Below, one piece after another: positions 42,773-53,100 of a stretch of DNA of 64,000 nt; position 1 is the first letter of the stretch, and every line of letters begins with the position of its first letter. The stretch is from Labilibaculum sp. Its GTDB lineage: Bacteria > Bacteroidota > Bacteroidia > Bacteroidales > Marinifilaceae. The stretch spans positions 1,240,001 through 1,304,000 of the forward strand of contig NZ_OY761461.1 of NCBI RefSeq assembly GCF_963664555.1. Reading direction: 5' to 3'. Below the pieces are notes generated by a model, which did not search any database, was not told the DNA's origin, and was given only the letters and a program-made list of their open reading frames with translations. The position numbers were made by a program, and so were the translations under genes.

Positions 42773-44119
42773 TTATGAGTATTCCTGATGTGATACAATT
42801 GATTTTTTTTTCCACCGGCCGGTTCGGTAGTAAAGATATGAGAATATTGTTCCCATTGACCAACCAAGGGGGATGGACCACCAAATTCCTGTTTCTCCAA
42901 TTTTTGAAGACAGAAAATAGGCACCGGGAATGCGAATGATCCAAAGGGAAAAGAGTGTAATAAACATTGGTATTAGTGTGTCACCTGCACCTCTTAATAC
43001 TCCATTTGTGGTGAACATTGTAGAGAAAAGAAGATAGAAAGAACTCACTATGATTAAGTATTTTTCACCAATGGCAATTACGTTTGTATCGGTAGTAAAT
43101 AGTTTCATTAAGTGACTTCCAAATAGAATTATGATAGCAGTCATCATTAGGCAAAATATATTCGACATGATGAATGTAACTTTAAATCCTTGTCGAACCC
43201 GGTCAATTTTATTGGCTCCTAAATTCTGGCCTACAAATGCAGCTACTGCCTGTGAAAAATTCATTGCCGGCATCATAGCTAAAGAGTCGATTCTACCAGC
43301 GGCAGTATAGGCTGCAATAACATCAGTTCCAAAAGTATTTACAATTCCCAGTAAGGCCATCATTCCCAGTGCGACAAACGTGTGTTGAAGACCTGAAGGG
43401 ATACCAATTTTTAAACTTTTAATAAATATGTCTTTATCAAAAACCAATTTGAAAAGTGAAAATTTAATGATGCTATGGCTTCGGTTTAAGTAAATGATAG
43501 CGGAAATAAATGCACCACTTTGAGCAATAACTGTAGCCCAGGCTGCTCCCGCGATTCCCCACTTAAATACCATAACAAATAATAAATCGAATATAATATT
43601 AAAGATGGAGGCCAGTATTAAAAAGTATAGCGGTGTTTTGGAATCACCAAGTCCGCGAAGAATAGAACTGGTACCACTAAAACCAAAAAACATGATCATT
43701 CCGGCCATGTAGACATTTAAATAGCTTGTTGCCTGAGGTATTAATTCGATAGGCAGTTGTAGTAAAAGAAAAAGATGTTCACTAAAATAGATTCCAAGTA
43801 TAGAGATGAAAATACCAGTGCCGAATAAAAAAATATACATGGTATCAATAGCTCTTTTCACTCTATTGATGTCTTTTGCTCCGTAAAATTGTGATATAAC
43901 AATAGAAAAGCCGGAACCTATTCCAATTAGTAATGCTATAAGCGTGAATATAATCGGAAATGATGCACCTACAGATGCAAGGGCTTCTTTTCCCAAAACC
44001 TTTCCAACAATAATACTGTCTACAATATTATAGAGCTGCTGAAACACATTTCCCAACAACATTGGTAAGGTGAAATTCAGTATGAGTCTGGTAATGTTTC
44101 CTTGGGTGAAATCTTTCAT
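42773..44119 (-). CDS. MATE-family efflux transporter
   Basis: The 448-residue protein has about twelve hydrophobic helices in two similar halves and begins FTQGNITRLILNFTLPMLLGNVFQQLYNIVDSI, recognisable as the NorM/DinF-like MATE start (here only part is quoted: LPMLLGNVFQQLYN). These inner-membrane antiporters export drugs or metabolites using Na+ or H+. The substrate is unknown. It is on the same strand as its neighbours but separated from yicC by about 120 bp and from the ABC-F gene by 52 bp. Confidence 0.9.
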   Translation of the reverse strand: MKDFTQGNITRLILNFTLPMLLGNVFQQLYNIVDSIIVGKVLGKEALASVGASFPIIFTLIALLIGIGSGFSIVISQFYGAKDINRVKRAIDTMYIFLFGTGIFISILGIYFSEHLFLLLQLPIELIPQATSYLNVYMAGMIMFFGFSGTSSILRGLGDSKTPLYFLILASIFNIIFDLLFVMVFKWGIAGAAWATVIAQSGAFISAIIYLNRSHSIIKFSLFKLVFDKDIFIKSLKIGIPSGLQHTFVALGMMALLGIVNTFGTDVIAAYTAAGRIDSLAMMPAMNFSQAVAAFVGQNLGANKIDRVRQGFKVTFIMSNIFCLMMTAIIILFGSHLMKLFTTDTNVIAIGEKYLIIVSSFYLLFSTMFTTNGVLRGAGDTLIPMFITLFSLWIIRIPGAYFLSSKIGETGIWWSIPLGWSMGTIFSYLYYRTGRWKKKSIVSHQEYS

Positions 44120-44171
44120 TCAATTCAGTCTAGAGCAAAATAGCTCAGCTATTTAAATTCAATATTGAAAT

Positions 44172-46034
44172 TTAAGCCCGTTCGCTTAATTCTAACCATC
44201 TGAATTCTTTTTCGTCAATTAATTCAATTACTTTTTCAATGCGACCCGCTTTTTCCATCAATTCATCGTTTGACAGACTTCCGGAACTCATCGCAATTTC
44301 AATTTCTTCTTTTTCTGTTGTTAGAGTTTCAATGTCAACTTCCAATTGCTCAAATTCTCTTTTTTCGTTAAAAGATAATTTTTTTGTTGGTTCCGATTTT
44401 GGTTTTTCTTTTTTAGGTGTTGCTAATTTTTCTGTTTTTTTAATTTCCTTTTCTTGCTGCACTTGAGAATCACGATAAATAGTGTAATTTCCGGGGAAAT
44501 TTCTGATAATTCCATCGCCTTCAAATACAAATAATTGATCCACAACTTTATCCATAAAGTATCTGTCGTGAGATACGATGATCAGACATCCGGAAAAGCT
44601 AAGTAAATAATCTTCCAAAACATTCAAGGTCATGATGTCCAGATCATTGGTGGGCTCATCCAAGATTAAGAAATTCGGGTTTTTCATCAAGACTGTCATC
44701 AGATACAATCGTCGTTTTTCACCGCCGCTTAGTTTCGAAACCTGATTGTACTGAGTTTTAGTTGGAAAAAGAAAGTATTCCAGAAATTGAGAGGCCGACA
44801 TCACTTTTCCGTTGCCTAAATCAATGGATTCTGCAATTTCTTTTATTACGTCAATGATTCTTTCATTCTCGTTAATTGTAATTCCATCTTGCTTGTAGTA
44901 GCCGTAAACTACTGTTTCTCCGATTTCAATAGAACCAGAATCGGCTTTAATATTGCGGGTAATCATGTTTAGGAATGTTGATTTTCCTGTACCATTTTTG
45001 CCTACGATTCCTATTTTTTCTTCTCTTTGAAATTTATAGCTGAAATCCTCTAGTATTTTTAAATCACCATAGCTTTTGTATAGACGATCCAGTTCCAGAA
45101 TTTTATTTCCCAACCTTGCGGATTTAATATCTAAATCCATTTTTGTTTCTTTAAATCCAGAGCTTGCTTTTTTCTTGATATCCTCAAAGGCATCAACTCT
45201 GTATTTGGCTTTTGTTCCCCTCGCTTGTGGCATTCTTCGTATCCATTCCTGCTCAGTTTTCATCAGTTTTTGAGCTTTGCCAACCTCGGCGTTTAGATTT
45301 TCGATTCGCTCTGCTCTTTTTTCCAAATAGTAGGAATAGTTGCCTTTATAGGTGAAGAGACTATTAGACTCCATTTCGATAATTTCATTACAAACGCGAT
45401 CCAGAAAATATCTATCGTGAGTAACCATCAATAATGTACCTTTCGATTTGTTAAGGTATTCCTCAAGCCATTCTATCATTTCCAGATCTAAGTGGTTGGT
45501 CGGTTCATCAAGAATCAAGAAGTCAGGATCAGTAATTAGAACTTTAGCCAATCCAACTCTTTTTTTTTGTCCCCCGGAAAGCTCACCAATAATTTGATCG
45601 AAATTGGTGATTTTTAGTTTGGATAAGATTTGTTTTACCTTGTTTTCGTAATCCCAGGCCTTGAATTGATCCATTTTTTCAATGATATCTGTCATTGCTT
45701 CCTGATCATTTTCATTGATTATTCGTTCGTAGTCACGAATTACAGAAAGTACAGAGTCTGTGGAATTAAAAACTTCATTAAGGACAGTATTGCTGTTGTT
45801 CAGGTCAGGATTTTGTTCCAGATATGCTGTTTTTAAATCACTGCGAAAGCTGATGTCTCCACTATCCTGACTGTCCAGTCCTGAGATAATATTTAAAAGA
45901 GTAGTTTTTCCGGTACCGTTTTTTGCAATCAGTGCAATTTTATGTCCTTGTCCAATTCCGAAACTAATATTTTCAAATAGAGTAAGGTCTCCGTAACTTT
46001 TGCTAAGGTTTTCAACCTGTAAATATGATATCAT
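44172..46034 (-). CDS. ABC-F family ATPase (Uup-like)
   Basis: The 620-residue soluble protein has two ABC domains: Walker A AKNGTGKTT and GKNGTGKST, signatures LSGGQKKR and LSGGEKRR, and Walker B followed by DEPTNHLD and DEPTNDLD. There are no membrane helices. The C-terminal end is a charged coiled coil (about residues 530-620), as in Uup. ABC-F proteins act on the ribosome or on DNA/branch intermediates (Uup). It probably is a housekeeping member rather than a drug-resistance factor, as far as sequence alone shows. Confidence 0.92.
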   Translation of the reverse strand: MISYLQVENLSKSYGDLTLFENISFGIGQGHKIALIAKNGTGKTTLLNIISGLDSQDSGDISFRSDLKTAYLEQNPDLNNSNTVLNEVFNSTDSVLSVIRDYERIINENDQEAMTDIIEKMDQFKAWDYENKVKQILSKLKITNFDQIIGELSGGQKKRVGLAKVLITDPDFLILDEPTNHLDLEMIEWLEEYLNKSKGTLLMVTHDRYFLDRVCNEIIEMESNSLFTYKGNYSYYLEKRAERIENLNAEVGKAQKLMKTEQEWIRRMPQARGTKAKYRVDAFEDIKKKASSGFKETKMDLDIKSARLGNKILELDRLYKSYGDLKILEDFSYKFQREEKIGIVGKNGTGKSTFLNMITRNIKADSGSIEIGETVVYGYYKQDGITINENERIIDVIKEIAESIDLGNGKVMSASQFLEYFLFPTKTQYNQVSKLSGGEKRRLYLMTVLMKNPNFLILDEPTNDLDIMTLNVLEDYLLSFSGCLIIVSHDRYFMDKVVDQLFVFEGDGIIRNFPGNYTIYRDSQVQQEKEIKKTEKLATPKKEKPKSEPTKKLSFNEKREFEQLEVDIETLTTEKEEIEIAMSSGSLSNDELMEKAGRIEKVIELIDEKEFRWLELSERA

Positions 46035-46109
46035 TTAATCTGTTCTTAATTTTTGGAGTTCAAATTTACAAATAAGTACTGACACATTACTAATCTGTTA
46101 TTGAATTAG

Positions 46110-46162
46110 AATTCACTTGCACAGGAGTTTGTTGACTATACAAGCTCCTGTGCAAGTGAATT
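46110..46162. repeat. Perfect 18-bp inverted repeat (22-bp hairpin)
   Basis: AATTCACTTGCACAGGAG (46110-46127) is the exact reverse complement of 46145-46162. The stem extends four more pairs inward (one G-U) to a 9-nt loop. It is not flanked by a T run and lies in the gap between the ABC-F start and the protease terminator. Confidence 0.8.
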
Positions 46163-46171
46163 GGGCATAAA

Positions 46172-46206
46172 AAAAATCCTGCTATTTGTATATAGCAGGA
46201 TTATAA
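46172..46206 (-). terminator. Terminator of the papain-like protease gene
   Basis: AATCCTGCTAT (46175-46185) and ATAGCAGGATT (46192-46202) form a perfect 11-bp stem; on the minus strand it runs into a U tract. Confidence 0.85.
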
Positions 46207-46239
46207 CTAGTTCTGTTTCAATTACTACAATTTTAATTT

Positions 46240-47097
46240 TTATAATTCATTTAATACATATGCTTCAGACCATACTTTGGTCATTATGCTGTAAGAAACC
46301 CATCCAAATCCATTGGTTCCCCAGTTTGTTCCCCATGAGTTCATAACAAGAAAAGCATTTTTACTATCGTCGTAACCAACAACACAATAACAATGTCCGC
46401 CGTAATTTTTAACTGTTTTGGTTTGTATTTCATTATAACCCAAATAGTAAAACTGACGATAAACAGGTCCGCCAACAACAATTGGTTTGCCTGCAGCAAG
46501 TTGGTCTTTGAATGCGTCTATTGTTTTAGGCACTGTATTATAGCTTGCTGCCTTGTAATTTGCGGCTTGCAATACTTGGTAATTGTCTGGATATACATCG
46601 CAGGAAACATCGGTGTATGGCATATCGTTCCAAACGCAAACTCCTTGGTCTACAACCAAGTCCAGTCCGTCAGTTACGTATGAACCACTGGCACAGTCAG
46701 TAACTTTAATTTGATTGTAAATGTATTCCGGACTGAAAATATTCACACTGTAGTTGTATGAACCACCATATAAAGCTTGCCAGCTAATACTTCTTCCAGC
46801 ATACCCAACTCCCCAGGAAACGCAGGATCCTTCGCCACCTTGACTAAGAATTGGAGGGCAGGAAAGATTTACAGAAAGTGGATACGATTTAGTTGTGCTG
46901 ATTTGTTTTGCACTAGGTATTTTATTGTATTGCTCAACAGGTAGTGGCAAATAACCCGAGTTTATGATGATATCTTCATCCTGAATTTGTTCTTGATTTG
47001 CAATGGAATCGTCATTGTTGGTACACGAAGGTGTTAAAAACAGGAAACTCAATGTAAATACAGAGAGTAGGGTAATTCTTGTTAAATTCTTTTTCAT
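46240..47097 (-). CDS. Papain-like (C1-family) cysteine protease lipoprotein
   Basis: The 285-residue protein has a lipoprotein signal peptide (lipobox in FLTPSC) and a C1-type catalytic domain. The active-site Cys is in QGGEGSCVSWG, the His in GGHCYCVVGYDD, and the Asn in NSWGTNWGTNGFGW. These match papain's Q-x-x-x-x-C, H and N-S-W-G. There is no long propeptide. It would sit on the outer membrane and cut external proteins, in line with the peptide-fermenting theme. A CRP/FNR-like palindrome lies 153 bp upstream. Confidence 0.9.
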   Translation of the reverse strand: MKKNLTRITLLSVFTLSFLFLTPSCTNNDDSIANQEQIQDEDIIINSGYLPLPVEQYNKIPSAKQISTTKSYPLSVNLSCPPILSQGGEGSCVSWGVGYAGRSISWQALYGGSYNYSVNIFSPEYIYNQIKVTDCASGSYVTDGLDLVVDQGVCVWNDMPYTDVSCDVYPDNYQVLQAANYKAASYNTVPKTIDAFKDQLAAGKPIVVGGPVYRQFYYLGYNEIQTKTVKNYGGHCYCVVGYDDSKNAFLVMNSWGTNWGTNGFGWVSYSIMTKVWSEAYVLNEL

Positions 47098-47561
47098 AAG
47101 TAAATTGTTAAAAGTTTGTAATAATGGTTTTGTAGTTTTATTGAAACAGTAAAAATATCAAGAGTATCAGTCTAATACCTTGCTGCAGTTTTAAGTTGGT
47201 ATGAATTTACGATAAAATGGTTATATGTAAAACTAATTGAGGGTGTTGAAATGTGATTTATTTCACATTAGTGTAAATTTTATGATTGTTCGTGTATTTA
47301 TTGTGCTGTTTGGGAATGATGACAGGTGTAGTTAGGCCTTGTGATGATATGTGGTTTGATGTTTTTTTGTTTTGCAGGAAGATTCATTAAATTTCACGCA
47401 ATTGCAGAATTTTCAATAACAAAGAGGGGTTAATTCTTTGACTTTATTAAATTCGTATGATCCAAAGATGGATAAACGTCATTTTTATTTGAAAAACTTA
47501 ATTTGAAAATAGGCATGATGGATTTACAAATCGAATATTGATCAGAAAGGATAAATTAGCT
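47098..47561. other. Divergent gap between the protease and nth genes
   Basis: This 464-bp AT-rich region holds a CRP/FNR-like palindrome at 47250-47269 and no gene I can support. No complete -33/-7 promoter was found on either strand. Confidence 0.5.
47250..47269. promoter_or_regulatory. CRP/FNR-family-like operator
   Basis: TGTGA-N6-TCACA (47252-47267), extended to a 7+6+7 palindrome (AATGTGA, TTTATT, TCACATT). This is the exact consensus of CRP-type sites in other bacteria. It lies 153 bp upstream of the protease and about 290 bp upstream of nth. Confidence 0.45.
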
Positions 47562-48224
47562 ATGCGAAAGAAAGATAGATTTGAGAAGATAATATTATGG
47601 TTTAAAGAAAATATGCCGGCTGCAGAAACAGAGTTGAATTATTCAAATCCATATGAATTATTAGTTGCTGTTATCTTGTCTGCTCAATGCACCGATAAAA
47701 GAGTTAATATGATGACTCCGTTTTTATTTGACAAATATCCTACAGCTTTCGAATTATCTCATGCAAGTCAAGATGATATTTTCGATTTAATACGTTCTTG
47801 CTCTTATCCAAATAATAAAGCGAAACACTTGCTGGGGATGGCGAAAATGTTGGTGACTGATTATAAAGAGATTGTTCCCGATGATATCAATAAACTGCAG
47901 AAATTACCAGGAGTTGGCAGGAAAACGGCAAACGTGATTGCTTCGGTAGTTTACGATAAGCCGGCTATGGCTGTAGATACACATGTTTTTAGGGTTTCTG
48001 AAAGGATTGGTTTAACTACAAATTCGAAAACACCTTTGGAAACAGAAAAACAATTGGTGAAGTTTATTCCTGATAAATATATTGCAACGGCTCATCATTG
48101 GTTAATACTGCATGGTAGGTATGTGTGTGTAGCACGAAAACCGAAATGCAAAGCGTGCGGAATTAAAGAGTATTGTAAATATTTTGAGAAGGAAGAAAAG
48201 AAAAACGAAAAAGCCTCGACCTGA
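47562..48224 (+). CDS. nth: Endonuclease III
   Basis: The 220-residue glycosylase-lyase has the catalytic Lys in SAQCTDKRVN (Lys46) and the helix-hairpin-helix LPGVGRKTANV. The catalytic Asp is in VDTHVFRV, and the 4Fe-4S motif C-x6-C-x2-C-x5-C is at the C-terminus. It removes oxidised pyrimidines. The ATG at 47562 fits homologues; a TTG at 47538 is also in frame. Confidence 0.95.
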   Translation: MRKKDRFEKIILWFKENMPAAETELNYSNPYELLVAVILSAQCTDKRVNMMTPFLFDKYPTAFELSHASQDDIFDLIRSCSYPNNKAKHLLGMAKMLVTDYKEIVPDDINKLQKLPGVGRKTANVIASVVYDKPAMAVDTHVFRVSERIGLTTNSKTPLETEKQLVKFIPDKYIATAHHWLILHGRYVCVARKPKCKACGIKEYCKYFEKEEKKNEKAST

Positions 48225-48232
48225 GGCTTTTA
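48209..48232. terminator. Bidirectional terminator of nth and zupT
   Basis: AAAGCCTC (48210-48217) and GAGGCTTT (48223-48230) form the stem; it overlaps the nth stop codon and lies 10 bp from the end of the convergent zupT. Confidence 0.75.
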
Positions 48233-48240
48233 ATGTCTGG

Positions 48241-49059
48241 TTATAAGAATAGGAGTAAGCTTAATGCCATAATCGCCATTCCAGCAATTAAGCCGTAAAT
48301 TGCAATGTGATGTTCTCCATATTCTTCAGCTGTAGGTAACAGTTCATCTAAAGAAATAAAAACCATAATTCCGGCAACACCTCCAAACAACACCCCGAAA
48401 ACAGTGTTGTTTAATCCTAGAAATGAATAAATTAAAATAAAACCGATTAATGCTCCAACAGGCTCAGCTAAACCTGATAGAAAAGAATATAGAAATGCTT
48501 TTTTTCTGCTTCCGGTAGCATAATAGATAGGTACCGATACCGCGATTCCTTCTGGAATATTGTGTATCGCTATCGCAACAGCAATTGGTATTGCAATCGT
48601 TGGGTCTGCTAATGCGGCTGCAAATGTTGCCAATCCTTCCGGGAAATTGTGAATTCCAATTGCAAGTGCAGAAAACATTCCCATTCGCATTAATTTTTTA
48701 TCAATAACTTTTCCATTTGCCAAATCTTCAATTTTTCGAACTTCATGAGGATTCTCGAAAGAAGGGATCATTTTATCGATAACTGCAATAAACAATATTC
48801 CACCAAAAAATGAGATGACGGTATACCAGGTGCCGGTAACCTCACCATGATCAAGAATTAGTGCATCTTTTGCTTTTTGGAATATTTCTACAAGTGATAC
48901 GTAAATCATTACACCAGCAGAAAATCCTAAGGAAAGTGCCAGAAATTTAGTATTTGTACGTTTGGCGAAGAAGGCAATTGCACTGCCTATTCCCGTAGCA
49001 AGACCAGCAAATAGGGTCATTCCAAATGCGATCGCAACGGTATTAAATTCAAATTCCAT
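48241..49059 (-). CDS. zupT: ZIP-family zinc transporter (ZupT)
   Basis: The 272-residue protein has eight hydrophobic helices. The binuclear-metal motifs HNFPEG (helix IV) and HNIPEG (helix V) are those of ZIP transporters. A cytosolic loop between helices III and IV is present (about residues 95-125). It imports Zn2+ and perhaps other divalent ions. Length and layout fit ZupT/GufA-type members. Confidence 0.93.
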   Translation of the reverse strand: MEFEFNTVAIAFGMTLFAGLATGIGSAIAFFAKRTNTKFLALSLGFSAGVMIYVSLVEIFQKAKDALILDHGEVTGTWYTVISFFGGILFIAVIDKMIPSFENPHEVRKIEDLANGKVIDKKLMRMGMFSALAIGIHNFPEGLATFAAALADPTIAIPIAVAIAIHNIPEGIAVSVPIYYATGSRKKAFLYSFLSGLAEPVGALIGFILIYSFLGLNNTVFGVLFGGVAGIMVFISLDELLPTAEEYGEHHIAIYGLIAGMAIMALSLLLFL

Positions 49060-49227
49060 ATATAGTATGTTTTTTAGATTGATATATTATGGCTTAAATA
49101 TAGCAAATTGTTTGGAATGAATCTAAATAAGGCACTGAGATATTTACATCTTGTTTTAAGAAATGGCAAGTGGTAAATTTAATCAAATTGAGTTGATTAA
49201 ATGATTTTTAATTTAAATAATAACATT

Positions 49228-49398
49228 ATGGCTTATATTATTTCAGATGACTGTACTGCTTGTGGTTCTTGTATAAATGAATGTCCGGTAGATGCAATTT
49301 CGGAAGGAGATATTTATGTTATCGATCCAGACACTTGTATTGATTGTGCTGCCTGCGCAGAAGTATGTCCGGTTGAAGCAATTTCTGAGGGGGAGTAA
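49228..49398 (+). CDS. 2[4Fe-4S] ferredoxin
   Basis: The 56-residue clostridial-type ferredoxin has two clusters, CTACGSCINECP and CIDCAACAEVCP, in a near-symmetric fold. It is the obvious electron carrier between the 2-oxoacid oxidoreductase and hydrogenase of this window. The start at 49228 (MAYIISDDC) is usual; the frame is open nine codons further. It is monocistronic. Confidence 0.93.
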   Translation: MAYIISDDCTACGSCINECPVDAISEGDIYVIDPDTCIDCAACAEVCPVEAISEGE

Positions 49399-50126
49399 AT
49401 ATCATTATAAACTGTCTAAAGAGAGAGTTCATGATATCTGAGGTTCCCAAAAATAGAACGGATATAGAAAATTATGTGATTGAGTTCGGTATTTTTTACC
49501 GGACTCAATCCGTTTAAATGCGTCTTTATTATGAATTTATTGGAGAATATTTAAGAATAACATGTCATTTATGGTTTGTCAAAATAAGGTGAGGTAATTG
49601 TTTTATGAAGTTTGATAAGATTAGTATTTACGTTTTTCTAACGAGAACCCTCCATCGATTATTAATTTCTCAAGAGTAAAGTTAATATAGATGGAGTAAC
49701 AAGAGCTTGTAAATTATTCAAATTCTTTGTTGTACACTTAAAAGCAGATAAAATAAGTGGAAGAAGAAGATACAGTATGTGTTTCTTTGTTAAGAAAGTA
49801 AGTGTTTAATGTGTTTTGATTTGATCATAAGGTAGTTATGTGAGGAGTAATTTATAATATTTTTAAATCAGATAAGTTTTTATAGTAATTAATTGTTTTT
49901 GTAAATATTTTTATTATGAAAATATGGAATATCTTTATAATATAAGGATATATATATTTTTAAATATTTGTACTGTTAATTATCATTATTGTTTTAGTTA
50001 GTTGGTTTATTGTATTACGTTGATTGGTAGTATTTAACAAGTATAAAAAGTTTCGTAGGATCGTTAAAATTTGTTAAATTAATCTCCGTTAACCACATGT
50101 ATTTTTACTAACTAAAAATTTCTTTT
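49399..50126. other. 728-bp AT-rich gene-free region before susC
   Basis: After the ferredoxin terminator hairpin this stretch is very AT-rich and holds no gene I can support. The longest ATG frame near 49518 is 24 codons. It probably carries the susC regulatory region, but I found no clear promoter. A weak CTCCATC/GATGGAG inverted repeat lies at about 49649-49697. Confidence 0.45.
49478..49510 (+). terminator. Hairpin after the ferredoxin gene
   Basis: GATTGAGTTCGGTA (49478-49491) pairs with TACCGGACTCAATC (49497-49510), 14 bp with one G-U. Outer AACGGA/TCCGTT pairs (49457, 49509) could lengthen it. There is no long T run, so it may instead protect the transcript end. Confidence 0.6.
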
Positions 50127-53100
50127 ATGAAAAAACTGGCATTTATTGTTTGTGTATTCATGTTAACTTTCCAAATAGTTAATGCACAAACAAAACAAAT
50201 TTCGGGTACGGTAACCAGTGCTGATGATGGCATGGGGATGCCTGGAGTCTCCGTGGTTATTAAAGGAACCACGTCAGGAACAAGTACCGATATTGACGGT
50301 AAGTATACCTTAAATGCTCAATCTTCAGATGTTTTATTGTTTAGCTTTGTAGGGATGACACCACAGGAAATTTCTGTTGGAAATCAGACCGTGATTAATG
50401 TAATTATGCAAGCCGAAGCAATAGGAATGGATGAGGTTATGGTTGTAGCTTATGGAGTATCCAAGAAATCTAGTTTTACTGGTTCGGCAGCAACAGTTAA
50501 AGGTGACGATATTTTAAAATCTTCTGCAACGAGTTTCGAAGAAGCTCTTCAGGGAAGTACAGCAGGGGTGCAGGTCGTTAGTACTTCTGGTCAGCCAGGA
50601 TCTGCAACAACTGTTAGAATTCGTGGTATTGGTTCTATTAATGGTGTTGCTACTCCTTTATATATAATTGATGGCGTTGCAATTAATTCGGAAAATTATA
50701 GCCAAGTTGCTGATGCGACTAATTATGGAACCTCTGCGAGCCCACTTTCCTCTTTAAATCCTTCGGATATAGAGAATATAACTATCCTGAAAGATGCATC
50801 AGCTTCTGCATTATATGGTTCACGTGCAGCTAATGGTGTTATATTGATTACAACGAAACAAGGATTGTCTGGAAAGACCAAAGTTAACTTCTCTGCAAAA
50901 TATGGCTTTTCTGATATGGCGGTTGATCAGCATAAAATAATGAATGCAGGGCAGTATTATAAAACATTTTTTGATTATTACTATGCTGAAAATGGCGGGG
51001 ATGCTACAGCTGCTAATGCTTCTGTTATTAGTGATTTTAGCACTAGTGGAGCTACAATAAATCCATATAATATTGATAATCCTTATGGAGCAAATGGACA
51101 ATTAGACCCAAATGCAAAGCTATTATATGATACAGATTGGAGAGATGAGGTTTATCGAATTGCTAAATCTGAAGAATATAATATTAGCGCTACCGGAGGT
51201 AATGACAAAACTAAATTTTATTTGTCTGCGGGATATTTGAATCAAGAAGGAATTGCAATTGGTTCTAGTTTTGAGCGACTTTCAACAAAGTTAAATGTTT
51301 CCAATGATGTAACAGATTTTTTTAAAGTTGGAATGAACAATACGATCTCTATTACAGAGCAGAAAACACCTCCGGGTGCTGGTGGTGGTGCTAGTCCTGT
51401 CAAATTTGCAGATTATGTATCTTCAGTGTATCCATTATATGTTTGGGAAGATGGAGTGAAAACTGATGAGTATAACTATGAAAATGCGGTTCAATTGGAT
51501 TTCAATCCAGTAGCGTTAAGAAGTTTGGATAAATATACAAGTGAAACTTTTAGAGTATTATCTTCATCATTCGCTGAATTGAAATTTTTAAAGGATTTTA
51601 ATTTAAAGACTCAAGTGTCTTACGATAGATCTGATTTAAAAGAAAATAGATTTTATAATCCGGAACATGGTAATGGAAAGTCTGTAAATGGTAGGGGAGA
51701 TCGTTATAGTATTGTTGAAACTACAAAATCTATTACTAATACACTTAATTGGTCCAAGACGTTCAATGAGATTCACACAGTGGGTTTATTGTTAGGTCAG
51801 GAAGCAACAGAGACTAAGTATGAATTACTAAATGCTGAAGCAACAGACTTTGTTTTTCCTGGAACGGATGAATTAGTAGCTACTGCACAGCCTGTTACAG
51901 CACTTTCTTATTTTAGAGAAAAAGCTTTAAGTTCCTATTTTTCTCGTTTAAATTACGATTATGCCGGTAAATACTATTTTAGTGCTAGTTTCCGACGTGA
52001 TGGATCCTCCATTTTTGGATCTGATAACAAGTGGGGAAATTTTTGGTCTGTTGCAGGATCATGGAGAATGTCGCAAGAGGACTTTATGTCGAATTTGCAA
52101 TGGGTCGATGATTTGAAAATTAGAGCAAGTTATGGTATTAATGGTAGCGATGCAGTTCGTGTATATGAACGATACATTGCTATGGCTCTTTTTGATTATG
52201 GTGAAAATTATGGTGGTAATGCTGGTATAGCCTTCACTCAAATGGCAAACCCAAATTTAAAATGGGAGAAACTTACAGCATGGGATATTGCAGCAGAATT
52301 TCGTTTATTTAATCGTGTTAGTGGTACTGTTGAATATTATAGCAAAATTTCTGATGGTCTGTTGTATGATCAAAAGTTATCATTTACGACTGGTGTTCCT
52401 ACTGTAAAAACTAATATTGCAGAAATTGAAAATAAAGGTATTGAAATTGAACTATCAAGCGAAAATATGAGGAACAGTATTTTTTCTTGGACAACTAGTT
52501 TAAATTTTTCAGCAAACAAGAATAAGATTAAAAGTTTACCTGAGGAAAAGGTTATTGATGGTTCCAAAATCTGGGAGGAAGGAAGTGATCGCTACCAATT
52601 CTATATTCAAAAATTTGCAGGAGTTGATGCCACTGATGGATCTCCAACTTGGTATGTAGAGGATGAAACTACGAAAGAGATTACTACTACGAAAGTTTAT
52701 TCGAAAGCAACTAAATTTAAATCAGGATCTGCTTTGCCAGATTTTACTGCGGGTCTAAGAAATAATTTCGAATATAAAGGTTTTGATCTTTCTTTTATGC
52801 TATATTTTAGTATGGGAGGTAAGATTCTTGATTATACTGAGGCTGATCTATTACATATGGGATCTTCACCAGGAACTCAGTTATTAACAAAGGTGATTGA
52901 CAAAGCTTGGAAAAAACCAGGTGACATCACTGATATTCCTCGATTTGAAGTGAATAACTCTTTTCAATTTCATGAAAGATCGACAAGGTTTTTGCACGAT
53001 AACTCATTTGTTAGATTGAGGAATATAACTCTAGGATATGATGTGCCTAAGCAATTCCTTGAGCGCTATAAGCTTTCAAGTCTCAGATTATATGTACAAG

